A DNA stretch of 64,000 nt from Globisporangium splendens (GCA_006386115.1 VFIW01000123.1:1-64000), one strand, 5' to 3'. Positions 1-9,513 are shown, numbered from the stretch's first letter. Program-made: numbers and translations. Notes: a model not told the origin generated them from the letters alone.

Positions 1-20
1 GCTGGTTGTGGCCCATTACA
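1..20 (-). repeat. Start of 3' LTR, truncated by the window edge
   Basis: Read on the minus strand, positions 20 to 1 begin TGTAATGGGCC and match the first 20 bases of the 5' LTR (7676 downward). They lie directly after the polypurine tract, where the 3' LTR should begin. Confidence 0.88.
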
Positions 21-34
21 TCATCCCCTCCTTA
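21..34 (-). other. Polypurine tract (PPT) of the gypsy element
   Basis: On the minus strand a purine-rich run (AAGGAGGGGATGA) immediately precedes the TGTAATGGG start of the 3' LTR. This is the expected primer for plus-strand DNA synthesis. The same GGGGATGA end precedes the second-family LTR at 8422, so the two families share this signal. Confidence 0.85.
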
Positions 35-96
35 AAGTCACAAGTACCTTGCGTACTTTTGCAGACCTTTCGGAGCAGTTCACTTTGCAATTGGCA

Positions 97-1164
97 ATGA
101 AGCGACCAAGTGACCAAGTGAACCGAGAAGAAAGTCCGTCGTCCAAGCGACAGCGGACAGCTCCAGAACTCTTCGACATTTCTCCCATTCTGAAGAAGAA
201 GGGGGAGCTCGAGTTCTACAAGGAGCGGTTCTTCAGTTGGCGTCGGATCAACGATCGCGATGATCCGAACCAACACATCGCAGCCCAGAGAGACTCATGG
301 CGAACATTTGTTCGTCTTGAGAATGAGAACAAGATGGAGCGTCTTCTTCGTCGTGGCAATGCTCGTGCCGAAAGAAGAAGTCCCGCTGACGACAGAGCGA
401 ATCCTAGCTCTGGTCGTCGTAGTGTCGCCCCTGGCGACGCTACAAGCAGTTCTCATAGCTGCGGACCACGTCGGGAACATCAGACTCTAATGTCTGACGA
501 GGCTCCCACGTGCCCGAGCTCGGTGGATATCCACGCCACCGAACTCTGTAGAAGCGTTGATGGTTCAACTGCTTCTTTCCTCGACGATGAGTCGGTCGAT
601 CTTCATGACCAACAATCGACTGAACCACCCAGCGATGCTCTCCCTGAGAGTCTAACAACGGGGGTGGGGCTGAACGAGAAAACGATTGAGCGACTCTGGA
701 AGTGGAAGAGTGCTCATCGTGGGTAAATCGAGGCTTTGCAGCAGCGTTGTTCGACGCTTGAGGAACGCTGCGAGAGTCTCGAGAACCTTGTCGTCGATCA
801 CGAGTCAAAGATCGACGATCTGACAGAAGGTTCTGCCGAGTGTTCGGCTTTGGAGTCCCGTTACGAGGAACGGTTCCAACAGGTTCAGGACGAACTTGTT
901 CGACTCCGGAAGAACGAGAAGTCCCGTGAGTTGGCTCACGATCGCCTTTTGCGCTCTGTGGAAGAGGCAGGTTCGGCTCTCGAGGTACTTCGTGGTGAGT
1001 ACCATTCTCGTCTTCAAGCGTTGGAGGCAGTGAAGGACCAATCCTTCGACGTCCTGCAACTCCTGTACGCCGAGAAGAATCTCCAGAGCGATGAGCTGTT
1101 TGCTTTTCGCAATCAAGTGGAGAGGCTTCACGATCAGCTCGATCGTTTGCGGAAGATCTCGTAG
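97..1164 (+). pseudogene. Antisense coiled-coil ORF overlapping the 3' end of pol
   Basis: On the strand opposite gag-pol, one frame stays open from the LTR (position 1) to 1164 except for a single TAA at 724-726. The first ATG is at 97. The N-terminal part begins MKRPSDQ and holds two basic clusters resembling a bipartite nuclear localisation signal (KRPS...SSKRQR). After the stop, about 142 residues form obvious heptad repeats rich in E, L, R and K (LEERCESLENL, RLHDQLDRLRK), i.e. a long coiled coil. TAA could be a decayed CAA (Gln), which would join both halves into about 355 residues. The opposite strand here encodes the low-complexity linker and chromodomain of pol. Extra antisense ORFs are known in some plant gypsy elements; I do not recognise this protein. 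It may be an antisense accessory gene, or chance openness opposite pol. Confidence 0.45.
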
Positions 1165-1223
1165 GATCCGCAGATCCACTTGGAAGGTAAGGCTTTAGTC
1201 TACCCACATAAAATGTCGGGTGT
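440..1223 (-). pseudogene. pol C-terminus: integrase tail, linker and chromodomain (separated from the rest of pol by a solo LTR)
   Basis: The minus-strand frame resumes exactly where pol is cut by the inserted LTR: the codons for RLH end at 1878 and HPTFYVGRLKPYL continues below 1224, a conserved stretch at the end of gypsy integrases. About 130 residues of Ser/Arg/Pro-rich linker follow, then a chromodomain in the last 65 residues (WVVQSIVGHE..., FYRVRWRGYPPSSGTWEP) ending in YENCL. Chromodomains at the integrase C-terminus steer chromovirus integration toward marked chromatin. The frame is intact in this segment; it is called a pseudogene because it is cut off from the rest of pol. Confidence 0.85.
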
Positions 1224-1872
1224 TGTAATGGGCTATAACCAGCCATTACATGAAGGTGGATCTGTTCCCAGATCTAGTGTGTCACACACCACCTTCAGTG
1301 CGCATTGTGGAGACACAAATAACAAAGGGATTACGGTAATACAGTCCCCACATGCACGTGTGATGTCATTCGATGACGTCACGAGTGTTCTCTGTGCTGA
1401 TCAGTGCAGAATGTTGTTCTCATGTACTAACCAGTACAGAGTGATGACATCCATGTACTAATCAAGTACTGAGTGATGGTTCCTGCTTGGGAAACTGGAC
1501 TGGTGATGAGACCGACGTGTCTCTGCCACCTGGAGTGAGTGACGCGAGCCAATCACTTTGCAGGGATTTTATACAAGACTTGAAGTTCAAGCTTCTAGAA
1601 GATCCCGTAGGTTCAACCTCAGTGTACCCAAGGTTTTATATATCATATTCATAGGTTTTATTGTGTATATTTAGGTTTTAGTTATAAAACGTGTAGGATC
1701 CCTTGGGGTTCATTTGTAAGTAGCGACAGGAACCATAACCTTTTCAATTCAGTTGCAAATTTTCCTTCAAGCCCTCAAGTCTTCTTCCTCCCTCCAAGTC
1801 GGGAGATCGCTTCCTCTGGCACAAGCGTGTGTGCCGTGTTTGAGGGACTGTTGTTAACAGCGCCCTCTTACA
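1224..1872 (+). mobile_element. Solo LTR (649 bp), same family as its host element, inserted in pol
   Basis: The sequence begins TGTAATGGGC and ends CCTCTTACA, and matches the 5' LTR at 7026-7676 in reverse orientation along its length with scattered differences. It is bounded by a perfect 5-bp duplication, GGTGT at 1219-1223 and 1873-1877. Removing the LTR and one GGTGT restores an uninterrupted pol frame (RLH followed by PTFYVGRL). It therefore arose by insertion of a complete element in + orientation and LTR-LTR recombination that left one LTR. Because it is inverted relative to the resident 5' LTR, the two form roughly 650-bp inverted repeats flanking 1873-7025. Confidence 0.93.
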
Positions 1873-1877
1873 GGTGT

Positions 1878-3817
1878 AGACGCATGCGTGTAGGTATGTC
1901 TAGCGTGTAGGCATCACCATTGCATTTCGCTACCTTGAATGGTCCAATGAACCTTGGCAGAAGCTTCGAGTTTCCCAAGTTGGACACTGCATGTTCAGAC
2001 AGGTTCGCCGTACTAAGTAATACAAGATCATTGATCTTATACACTTGCTTGTTCTTCCTTCCACTCTTGTCTGCTTGTTCCTTTTGCAGATCCTGAGCCT
2101 TCGCGATTGCGTCTCGAACAAACCTCACAACGGCTTGTCTCCTCACAACAAAGTCATCGACTTGCTGTTCCTCACGACTTGTTAGGTCGTCGAGGGGTTT
2201 CATCGAGTCAAAATTTGCTTTCAACTCGGAAGCAGCATTCAGGTCGTAAGACGACTTCGGCTTGTTTCTGTGAGCCGGAGTCCCTCCCCCACTCAAGGTA
2301 GAGACCTCACCCATTATGGAAGCAGGCACTCGAGGATGAATGCCATAGTTCACATAAAATGGAGAGTGACCTGTCGAGACATGCGTGGAGTTGTTCAACG
2401 CAAACTCGGCAAGAGGGAGATAGTCGCTCCACTCTTTGAAAGACGTTGCGTAGCTGCGCAACACGTCTTCGAGGACGCGATTCACTCGCTCTGTTTGACC
2501 GTCCGTTTCAGGGTGTGCCGCTGTTGACATGGATAGCTTGGTGTCCAGAAGTCCAAACAGTGCACGCCAGAACTTGGACGTGAAACGGGTGTCACGGTCA
2601 GACACGATCTCGACTGGTAGTCCGTGCAGACGGAATACGACGTCTACAAAGACCTTGGCAGTCTTCTCAGCAGAGATCTTGTCCGAAACAGGCGCAAGAT
2701 GAACCATCTTGCTGAATCGGTCCACAAACACAAGGATGCCATTGCGTCCATGTGTGTCTCTTGGAAGTCCGAATATGAAATCCATACTCACAGACTTCCA
2801 ACTGTCCGATGGGACAGCCAATGAACGAAGTGGTGCCTGCGTTGAACCAGAAGGTTTCGCTCGTTGGCAGATCTCGCAAGTCCTCACATACTTGCGCACC
2901 CACTTGTACATGTGTGGCCAGTAGTAATCCCGGGAAAGACTGAGAAACGTTTTCTCACGTCCGAGATGGCCACCCGAAGGACTGTCATGGTACTCACACA
3001 AGAGTCGATGACGCAGACCTTCGTCGTTGGGAACAACAACCCTTGCTGTATCCCCTTGTTCGACCGCATAGTACAACAACCCATTGTGTACTCGGAAGCG
3101 GTGAACTCGCGATCTTGTGCGCGACGGAAGACCTTGCAGTGCTTTGTCGGAAGGGTCCTTGAAGTACTTCAACAAGTCCCGACATGTTTCGTCAGACTTG
3201 TACCCTTCGACGATCTCTTCTCGCACTGTAGTCGTTGCTTGCACCGCGATCGCTTGAACATCTTCACAGAGTCGACACGCTCCGTCCGTGTCTTCACTCT
3301 TGGTCTTCGGATCGTAATCCGGACGTCTTGACAGCGCATCGGCTAAGATGTTAGTCTTGCCTGGCTTGTAGTGTACAACAAAGTTGTACTCTGCAAAGAA
3401 GGAGAACCATCTCGCCATTCTTTGCGACAAATGAGGAGTCTTCACTGCCGTACGCAGAGATGCGTGATCAGTGTAGATGGCAAAGCGCTCCTCGCCAAGC
3501 AGATACACGCGGAACTTGACCAAAGAATACTTCATCGCCAGAAGTTCCTTGTCATGAACTGGGTAGTTCCGTTCTGCGGGTCGGAGTTGTCGTGACTGAT
3601 ACGACACAACTCGCTCGTGACCCTCATCATCGTGTTGCATCAACGCACAACCGATGGCATAGTCGCTCGCATCGCAGACGACGTGGAACGGCTTGTCGTG
3701 GTTTGGCAGAGCCAACACAGGAGCTTCTCGGAGACTCCTCTTCACTTCTTCGAACGCCGTCTGATGGTCTCTCGACCACTTCTACTCAACGTCTTTCTTC
3801 AAGAGCTGTGTGAGGGG
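1878..3817 (-). pseudogene. gypsy pol, RNase H and integrase part
   Basis: This is the downstream part of pol after the in-frame TAG at 3818-3820. A second in-frame TAG lies at 3782-3784, so the open stretch starts below it. RNase H begins with FHVVCDASDYAIGCALMQ (first catalytic Asp). The integrase has the HHCC zinc-binding region (HLGREKTF...CEICQ) and all three DDE acids: Asp in VSMDFIFGLP, Asp in IVSDRDTRF and Glu in TERVNRVLED. The frame ends where the solo LTR was inserted. The two stops look like Gln (CAG) and Trp (TGG) codons changed by single transitions, from context (ALV-stop-PLTQLL; DVE-stop-KWS). Confidence 0.92.
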
Positions 3818-3820
3818 CTA

Positions 3821-5878
3821 CACCAACGCTGCATAATTGCGCGTGTACTTATGCAAGTAGTTGGCTAAACCCAACCATTGTCGCAGCTGTTTGACGTTCT
3901 GAGGCACTGGCCAATCGTCAATAGCTTTGACCTTCTCCGGAGCGACTCGAACACCGCTCTTGCCCACAAAACAACCGAGAACAGGGATCTCGGGGGCAAA
4001 GAACATGCACTTCTTCAAGTTTGCGTAGAGTTTGTTCTCACGCATGACCTGGAAAACTTGACGAAGATGATCGAGATGAACATCGACATCAGACTTCCCA
4101 TTCGTGGCCTTACTGTGAACGAAAATACCGTCAAAGTAACTTGGTGCAAATGTTCGCAGAGGACGAAGAACGTTCGTGACCATTCGATTGAAGGTCGCAG
4201 GAGCATTCTTCAGTCCCTGTGGCATCACTGACCATTCCCACAGCATACCACTCGGGGTGCTCACTGCGGTTAGTGGGACATCGTCTTCGCGCATTCGAAT
4301 CTGATAGAACCCATCTTTCAGATCGATAGCACTAAAGACGGTGCTGCCAACCATTCCATCAAGGATCATGTCCTTGCGTGGAACCGGAGTCTGGGCTGGA
4401 ATTGTCGCGTCGTTCAGCTTGTCGAAAGCGTGAACAATGCGCCAACCTCCAGTTGCCTTCTTCACACAGAAAGTGGGGCTGCAATGCGGAGACTTGCTCT
4501 CTCGCACATGACCAGCCTTAGCACGTTGTGAAAAGAACTCGTCGATCGCCTCGACTTGTTCCTTTGGCAACGGCCACTGTCTTGTGATGCAGTACTTCGT
4601 GCCAGGAAGTACATCAATCTCATGACGAATGCCTCTGTCGAATGGCAATTCGTCCGGCACCTTGTCAGGAAAAATGTCTTCAAATTCCCTGGCAAGCGCA
4701 TACACGGGGTTCTTCTTGAGGGCGTCCCACGACTGCTCCTCGAACCTTTCCTTCCGTGCCTTTTCGTCCAACACATCTGCATCCGCACTCGATGCTGTGT
4801 TGACGAAGCCTTCGTCGACCATTTCGACGATCACACACACCTGCGCAATATCGCCTCTTGCTAGGCTGCGCTCCAGTGTCTTCTTGCTCATCGATGGCAA
4901 GGAAATCAACTCTTCGACTGAACTTGGAGGATTTTCGATCTTCACGTGGCGGATTACATCCACGTCACCTTCTTCATTGTAGACCGCGATATTCACAAAC
5001 TCGCTTGGAATGTCTTGTGCTTGGACACCCCCTTCGTCATCACCACTTGTACCTTGATCAGGGGAACTCAAAACCCTTGACGGAACACTCTCCTTGCTGG
5101 TCTTCTTCTTGCTTTGGGAAGGGTGTTTGTTCCACTTCCATTCACTCTTGTCAACGCCATCGCGAACCTTCTCGTCGATGGCAAAGGAGACAGTCTTTTT
5201 CTGGCGCCTGACTGCTCCACCTCCGTTTGTCGTCTTCAAAATGGGTACCGCTTGTGAACATGGGGGGCCATCGCACACCGCAATATCACAAGGGTCATCT
5301 GGGATCTCTTCCACAGATGTATACACCCATACCACTTCATCCGTTGTTGTGCAGCACAAGTCAACATCGCGTGACTTGCCAACGGAGATCTTCATATTCA
5401 TCCAGTCAATGCTAGGTTGATAACGCTTCAACCACGGCATTCCCAGGATGATGTCAAACTTGTCATCGAGGTCGAGTAAAATGAACTCGTCTTCACCTCG
5501 GAAATCTTCACACTTGATTGCCAAGCGCACCACGCACTTCGGCATCTTCACAGTTGACCCATTTGCCAACCGGACAATCATCGTCTTCTCTTCATTCGCA
5601 TCAGGCACAAAGACACCATGCCTGATGATCACTTCATTTCGAACAAAGTTGTTCGACGCACCAGTGTCAACCAAAGCTCGTAGAGGCGTTGCAATACCGT
5701 CTACATGAACTTTGCGAACGATCAAACTTGACGTTTGACTGACACTCTTCTCACTCATAGTGGAAACTGCATGTGCTTGATGCACATGGGGGCCAGAGTT
5801 CTGTGTCTCCACAACGTCCACAGTCCTCTTTTCCGGGTCAGTAGGAGGCCCCGCCCCTACTGTCCATTCCCGTTTTTT
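3821..5878 (-). pseudogene. gypsy pol, aspartic protease and reverse transcriptase part
   Basis: The frame is -1 relative to gag and is entered through the slippery site at 5872-5878. Retropepsin-type active site: LVDTGASNNFV. The RT follows, with FCVKKATGGWRIVHAFDKLN, the FSAIDLKDGFYQI catalytic Asp motif and MPQGLKNAPATFNRMV. The catalytic box that should be YxDD reads YFDGIFVHS (GGT in place of GAT), so the second catalytic Asp is lost and the RT should be inactive. Between protease and RT is a long variable linker rich in charged residues. The frame ends at the TAG at 3818-3820, just after the RT connection region (GLANYLHKYTRNYAALV). Confidence 0.92.
5839..5878 (-). promoter_or_regulatory. 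Programmed -1 ribosomal frameshift signal between gag and pol
   Basis: In the gag frame the codons CCA AAA AAC contain the canonical heptamer A AAA AAC (5878 to 5872). Nine nucleotides downstream a hairpin can form: CAGTAGG pairs perfectly with CCTACTG across a 10-nt GC-rich loop (5862 to 5839). The gag stop codon TAG lies inside the stem. Slipping back one base moves translation from the gag frame exactly into the open pol frame. Heptamer, spacer and structure match the classic -1 frameshift design of retroviruses and retrotransposons. Confidence 0.85.
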
Positions 5879-6906
5879 GGCCCAGGTGACCGCTCGAACC
5901 GACGACCGTAAGAACGATCGTGGTTGTTCGAACGAGCACCCTGTGTCGTTTGCCGACCCGGCAAAGACACCTTGCAGTTCCGAGCAATGTGACCCGGCTT
6001 CCCGCAACGAAAACACTTCCCATCGTTGCGAGGACGCTCATTTCCAGGCGTGGAAATGTACGAGATGTCCATGGGCTCGGGACCGTCATGCACGGCATTC
6101 GATTGCCGCATTGGTCTCGACGCAAACCCATGGAACTTCGCTTGCTTGATGCTGAACTCTTCTTGCATCGCACGTTCGATGGCTTCGTCCAGCGTCTTGG
6201 GGTACTCGCGGAACAGTTGGCTCCGAATCGGACCATCGTTCAGACCCGCCATGGACGTCACAACTTGCGTCGGAACGTCAATCGGCTCGTCAACGATGCT
6301 CAACACCAAGTAGCGAGCACGTTGTGCATACGAGTGAAGGTCGAAACGGCCTTGACGAAGCTTGAGGAACTCGGCACGTGCACGGAACTCACTCTGTGGA
6401 GGTTCAAACGCCTTCTTGAGTTCGGTCTTGAAGTGGTCGTAGCTGGGGAAGCAGTTTAGATCCGCTAAACGCTTGCCATACGCCCAGCTCTTCGCACGAC
6501 CCACAAGGTTGGACATCGCGAACAACACTTGCTGCGAAGGGTCTCGCAGTTGTCTTGCAGTGATCGCTGCATCCAACTCGACGAACCATCGTGAGAGGGG
6601 TTCGTTCTCTCCGCCGCGATACGGAGAGACGTCGAGCTTCAGTGGCACCGTCCTGAGTGAGGAAACAGGGGTTGCGACCTGCTTCCGGGAGGACATGATC
6701 TCGTGGTGCATGAAGCTGACCACCGCACTCTTCTGGTCCTCCGGAGATGCCGATCGAAGCAGACTGACCACGGCAGCCTCTCCGATGACATCTCGCATGC
6801 GCTCAAGCGCCATCCACTCATGAAAAGACAAATGAGGGAAACCCTCAATAGTCAACTCGACAGTTTCCGGTACTGCTGGACCGAGTGGGGTTCCTGTAGT
6901 ATCCAT
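5857..6906 (-). CDS. gag: gypsy gag (capsid and CCHC nucleocapsid)
   Basis: About 349 residues from the first in-frame ATG at 6906 (the frame is open further upstream without an ATG). The central part has the retrotransposon Gag fold signature (SRWFVELDAAITARQL...LVGRAKSWAYG, then FEPPQSEFRARAEFLKLRQG), as in Ty3/gypsy capsids. The C-terminus has one zinc knuckle CFRCGKPGHIARNC (CX2CX4HX4C) for RNA binding, followed by basic residues. The frame is intact. It ends in TAG inside the frameshift hairpin, about 20 nt after the slippery heptamer. Gag would form the particle that packages element RNA. Confidence 0.9.
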   Translation of the reverse strand: MDTTGTPLGPAVPETVELTIEGFPHLSFHEWMALERMRDVIGEAAVVSLLRSASPEDQKSAVVSFMHHEIMSSRKQVATPVSSLRTVPLKLDVSPYRGGENEPLSRWFVELDAAITARQLRDPSQQVLFAMSNLVGRAKSWAYGKRLADLNCFPSYDHFKTELKKAFEPPQSEFRARAEFLKLRQGRFDLHSYAQRARYLVLSIVDEPIDVPTQVVTSMAGLNDGPIRSQLFREYPKTLDEAIERAMQEEFSIKQAKFHGFASRPMRQSNAVHDGPEPMDISYISTPGNERPRNDGKCFRCGKPGHIARNCKVSLPGRQTTQGARSNNHDRSYGRRFERSPGPKNGNGQ

Positions 6907-7007
6907 GTTCCAAACAAGGATGCTCGCAGGGTCTTGGACAGGAATCCTTGGCGTGCTTAAAGCCGCGTCGTCAAACCTCTTCACTTCACTGGGTCGTTGG
7001 AAGGACC

Positions 7008-7023
7008 GCTCGAAGTGCTACCA
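7008..7023 (-). other. tRNA primer-binding site (PBS)
   Basis: Two bases after the 5' LTR end (TTACA), the minus strand reads TGGTAGCACTTCGAGC. TGG complements the CCA end of a tRNA, and the position is right for the minus-strand primer. TGGTAGCA openings are common in gypsy elements; I did not identify the tRNA. Confidence 0.75.
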
Positions 7024-7025
7024 GG

Positions 7026-7676
7026 TGTAAGAGGGCGCTATTCACAACAGTCCCTCAAACACGGCACACACGCTTGTGCCAGAGGAAGCGATCTCCCGAC
7101 TTGGAGGGAGGAAGGAGACTTGAGGGCTTGGAGGAAAAATTGCAACTGAATTAAAAATGGTTATGGTTCCTGTCGCTACTTACAAATGAACCCCAAGGGA
7201 TCCTACACGTTTTATAACTAAAACCTAAATATACACAATAAAACCTATGAATCTGATATATAAAACCTAGGGTACACTGAGGTTGAACCTAGGGGATCTT
7301 CTAGAAGCTTGAACTTCAAGTCTTGTATAAAATCCCTGCAAAGTGATTGGCTCGCGCCACTCACTCCAGGTGGCACAGACACGTCGGTCTCGTCGCCAGT
7401 CCAGTTTCCCAAGCAGGAACCATCACTCAGTACTTGATTAGTACATGGATGTCATTGCTCAGTACTGATTAGTACATGAGAACAACATTCTGCACTGATC
7501 AGCACAGAGAACACTCGTGACGTCATCGAATGACGTCACACGTGCATGTGGGGACTGTATTACTGTAATCCCTTTTGTTATTTGTGTCTCCACAATGCAC
7601 GCTGAAGGTGGTGTGTGGCACACTAGATCTGGGAACAGATCCACCTTCATGTAATGGCTGGTTGTGGCCCATTACA
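7026..7676 (-). repeat. 5' LTR (651 bp) of the gypsy element
   Basis: On the minus strand it starts TGTAATGGGCCACAACC (7676) and ends GCCCTCTTACA (7026), with the inverted TGTAA/TTACA ends typical of LTRs. It is about as long as, and closely similar to, the solo LTR at 1224-1872. It should hold the element's promoter and polyadenylation signals. Confidence 0.93.
7429..7538 (-). promoter_or_regulatory. U3 enhancer-like array: three dyads plus two TGACGTCA boxes
   Basis: Within the LTR are three spaced dyads: AGTACTTGATTAGTACAT (7429-7446), AGTACTGATTAGTACATG (7461-7478) and TGCACTGATCAGCACA (7491-7506), spaced 30-32 bp. Next to them are two copies of TGACGTCA (7518-7525 and 7531-7538), the CRE/ATF-type bZIP palindrome. 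The same array occurs in the solo LTR. The position in U3 suggests transcription-factor sites; this is inference. Confidence 0.55.
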
Positions 7677-8421
7677 GTTCTCCCATGCTGGGTGCCACGA
7701 TGCGCACGAACCCAATTGGGTTTGGGTGCCCACAAATGGCTCCAGCTAGAAGGGATGAAATCCATCCCTTCAGAAGGACCCGTCACCGGATCCTTTTGCT
7801 CTGCCGGAAAGACAAGATGGCGTGGCAACTCGCTATTTCCCGATGACGCTGTAACCTGCGCATCAGTCTTGGATTCTACATCGAGGAGCAAGCCCTCGAG
7901 CGGGTCAACAGTATCCAATTCACCTAGTCAGGATCAGCTAATCCTCCTTGCGCGAGTTTCCCCACCGCAGTGCGATCCGATGCATCGTCATCGGAAATGT
8001 CAATCGCTGCGATGGTTCCACTCGCTTTTTCCGCGCAGGCTCACTCAACGGAACCGCGGGCAATGAACGCTTCGCTCCGGAAGAAGCAAAGCCTTCTTCC
8101 GCCCGATCATCACGCTCGACAGTCGTCGTGATGAGTTTCAAAGGAGAATTGTAAGGAGTTCACTCCTCACAACTTGAGTCGTAGTCGACAGCGTCGCTGT
8201 TGATTGAAGACATCTGTGCGAGGCTCACCTCGTACAAGTTGCGGCGTTTGGACAATTCTTTGCTGCTGAGGCGCACAGCACCTCGGCAACCCAGCCCGCA
8301 GAGCGTTCTCTCCTGCGTTCAGCTCTTCCGAACACGGAAGAACACGAAAGAACACAGAAGAGTCCAGAGGGATTGGTCGCGTACGCGTTTCTACGTGACC
8401 AATCGCTTTGCGGGGGGATGA
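7677..8421 (+). mobile_element. Internal 3' remnant of a second LTR-retrotransposon family
   Basis: This stretch lies between the gypsy 5' LTR and another LTR at 8422. It ends in a purine tract, CGGGGGGATGA (8411-8421), immediately before that LTR, so it is the 3' internal end of a plus-strand element into which the first element inserted. No plus-strand pol motif is recognisable. The minus strand carries protein-like fragments: one from about 7918 down (MDTVDPLEGLLL...) and one below about 8141 with a basic cluster EPARKKRVEP. These resemble in position the antisense ORF of the first element, but are broken. Confidence 0.7.
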
Positions 8422-8813
8422 TGTAATGGGGCTTACCATTCCATGGGTTCTTGGGTACAAAGAGTGTGGGTCATACCCACACGGGTTCCACCATTCTCTA
8501 CAAACCCACCCGTTAACCCATCAACACTGTATGTAGCCACTTGCATTTTAGCCAACAAGAACTTCCATTAAAGTTTAATCTCATTGGATGATAGTCGGAT
8601 TGGACACCCGACTATCTACCAATAGAAGACGCTGTAGGAACAACCCACCAGATTTGCACTTCAAACCTTGAGATTTCAATTCACTTCTCTTTTTGCACGT
8701 TATCGCGCAAAGCTCCCTTCCTTCTTTTGGACAGAGCGTTACCGCTGTGCCCTTCCTCTCACCTGCGCTTCCTCAACGCACGTGTACGCCATGTAACGGC
8801 CATTCCCGTTACA
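8422..8813 (+). repeat. 3' LTR (392 bp) of the second retrotransposon family
   Basis: It begins TGTAATGGGGCTTACC and ends CATTCCCGTTACA. A near-identical copy (about 95% by eye) lies inverted at 44837-45230, which fixes both boundaries. It contains the inverted pair GATAGTCGG...CCGACTATC. A polypurine tract directly precedes it, so it is a 3' LTR and not a solo LTR. Confidence 0.88.
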
Positions 8814-9513
8814 GCTGATGTTGATCTTTTGGTCTCTCAATTCTGTCACCAGGCTGGCGAGTTTGGCGATCCGAACTCAAAAACTAAGCTTAACATCACA
8901 TTTGGAAGACCACACGCAGTGTGTACTTTTGGATTTTCTTCGAGTGTGTCAACTGATAATGAATAAAGTACAAATAATTCAAGTTTCCGTCAACCAGCAA
9001 AGCCGGTGCTTGGAAAAGTATGAAAAGCAAACCTGTGGGATATGGCATGTTCATATCCTGTTCATCTTCATTTCTGCCCATGTTGACCCATCAAAATCTG
9101 GCCGGTTCTGTGGTACTGCTCGTTACCCCGGATTGCCAAAGGTTAGAAAGAAAACATTGTCACCGAAGTACAGCAGTAGTGCGCAAGAGAAGCCACAATG
9201 TTGCTCCGCAGTAAAGCAACACAGAGGAGGCATTTTGCTTCCTGTTTTTATGCTTTTTAGATGTCCTCACCTCCCTTTTCACTTCGTGCGGCATAAAGCC
9301 TAAGACTCCACGCAGCTAAGACGTGTGGATGCCTTTTAATTTGTCCTGCTCAACACCCTGAAGGCGAAATGATGACATGAATGGTATACAGTGAAAAAGA
9401 GATGCTTCTGGTATTATTCAAGTGCGCTGCTTTTTGTAAACGATCTATGAAGGTGAAGATGATACTAATTTGTCTTAGCAAAACTCTTACCTGAGTTCAC
9501 ATTAATTTGCAGC
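8814..9513. other. Intergenic, no gene recognised
   Basis: AT-richer sequence between the LTR and the 3' end of the ABC transporter. Short open frames exist but show no family motif or splice-supported structure. The last part should be the 3' UTR of the minus-strand ABC gene. Confidence 0.6.

Larger units (their letters stand above)
1..7676 (-). mobile_element. Ty3/gypsy chromovirus-like LTR retrotransposon, near complete, inactive
   Basis: The element reads right to left: 5' LTR (7026-7676), primer-binding site, gag, pol (protease, reverse transcriptase, RNase H, integrase, C-terminal chromodomain), polypurine tract and the first 20 bp of the 3' LTR at the window edge. The 20 visible bases of the 3' LTR match the first 20 bases of the 5' LTR exactly, which suggests a fairly young insertion. 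It cannot be autonomous now: pol has two in-frame TAG codons (3818-3820 and 3782-3784), the RT YxDD box reads YFDG, and a solo LTR splits pol at 1224-1872. The RT-RNase H-integrase order and the chromodomain place it in Ty3/gypsy (Metaviridae-type). Any 5-bp target duplication would be GTTCT at 7677-7681; its partner lies outside the window. Confidence 0.93.

Noticed and set aside
1224..7676. A foldback or TIR DNA transposon, suggested by about 650-bp inverted repeats at 1224-1872 and 7026-7676
   Set aside because: The repeats are LTRs: PBS, gag-pol and PPT fit a normal element whose true 3' LTR begins at position 20, and the left repeat has its own 5-bp target duplication.
9060..9170. Short similarity to a casein-kinase-like GTARY motif in a plus-strand frame (SKSGRFCGTARY)
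   Set aside because: Only a few residues match and no flanking kinase motifs are visible in any frame.
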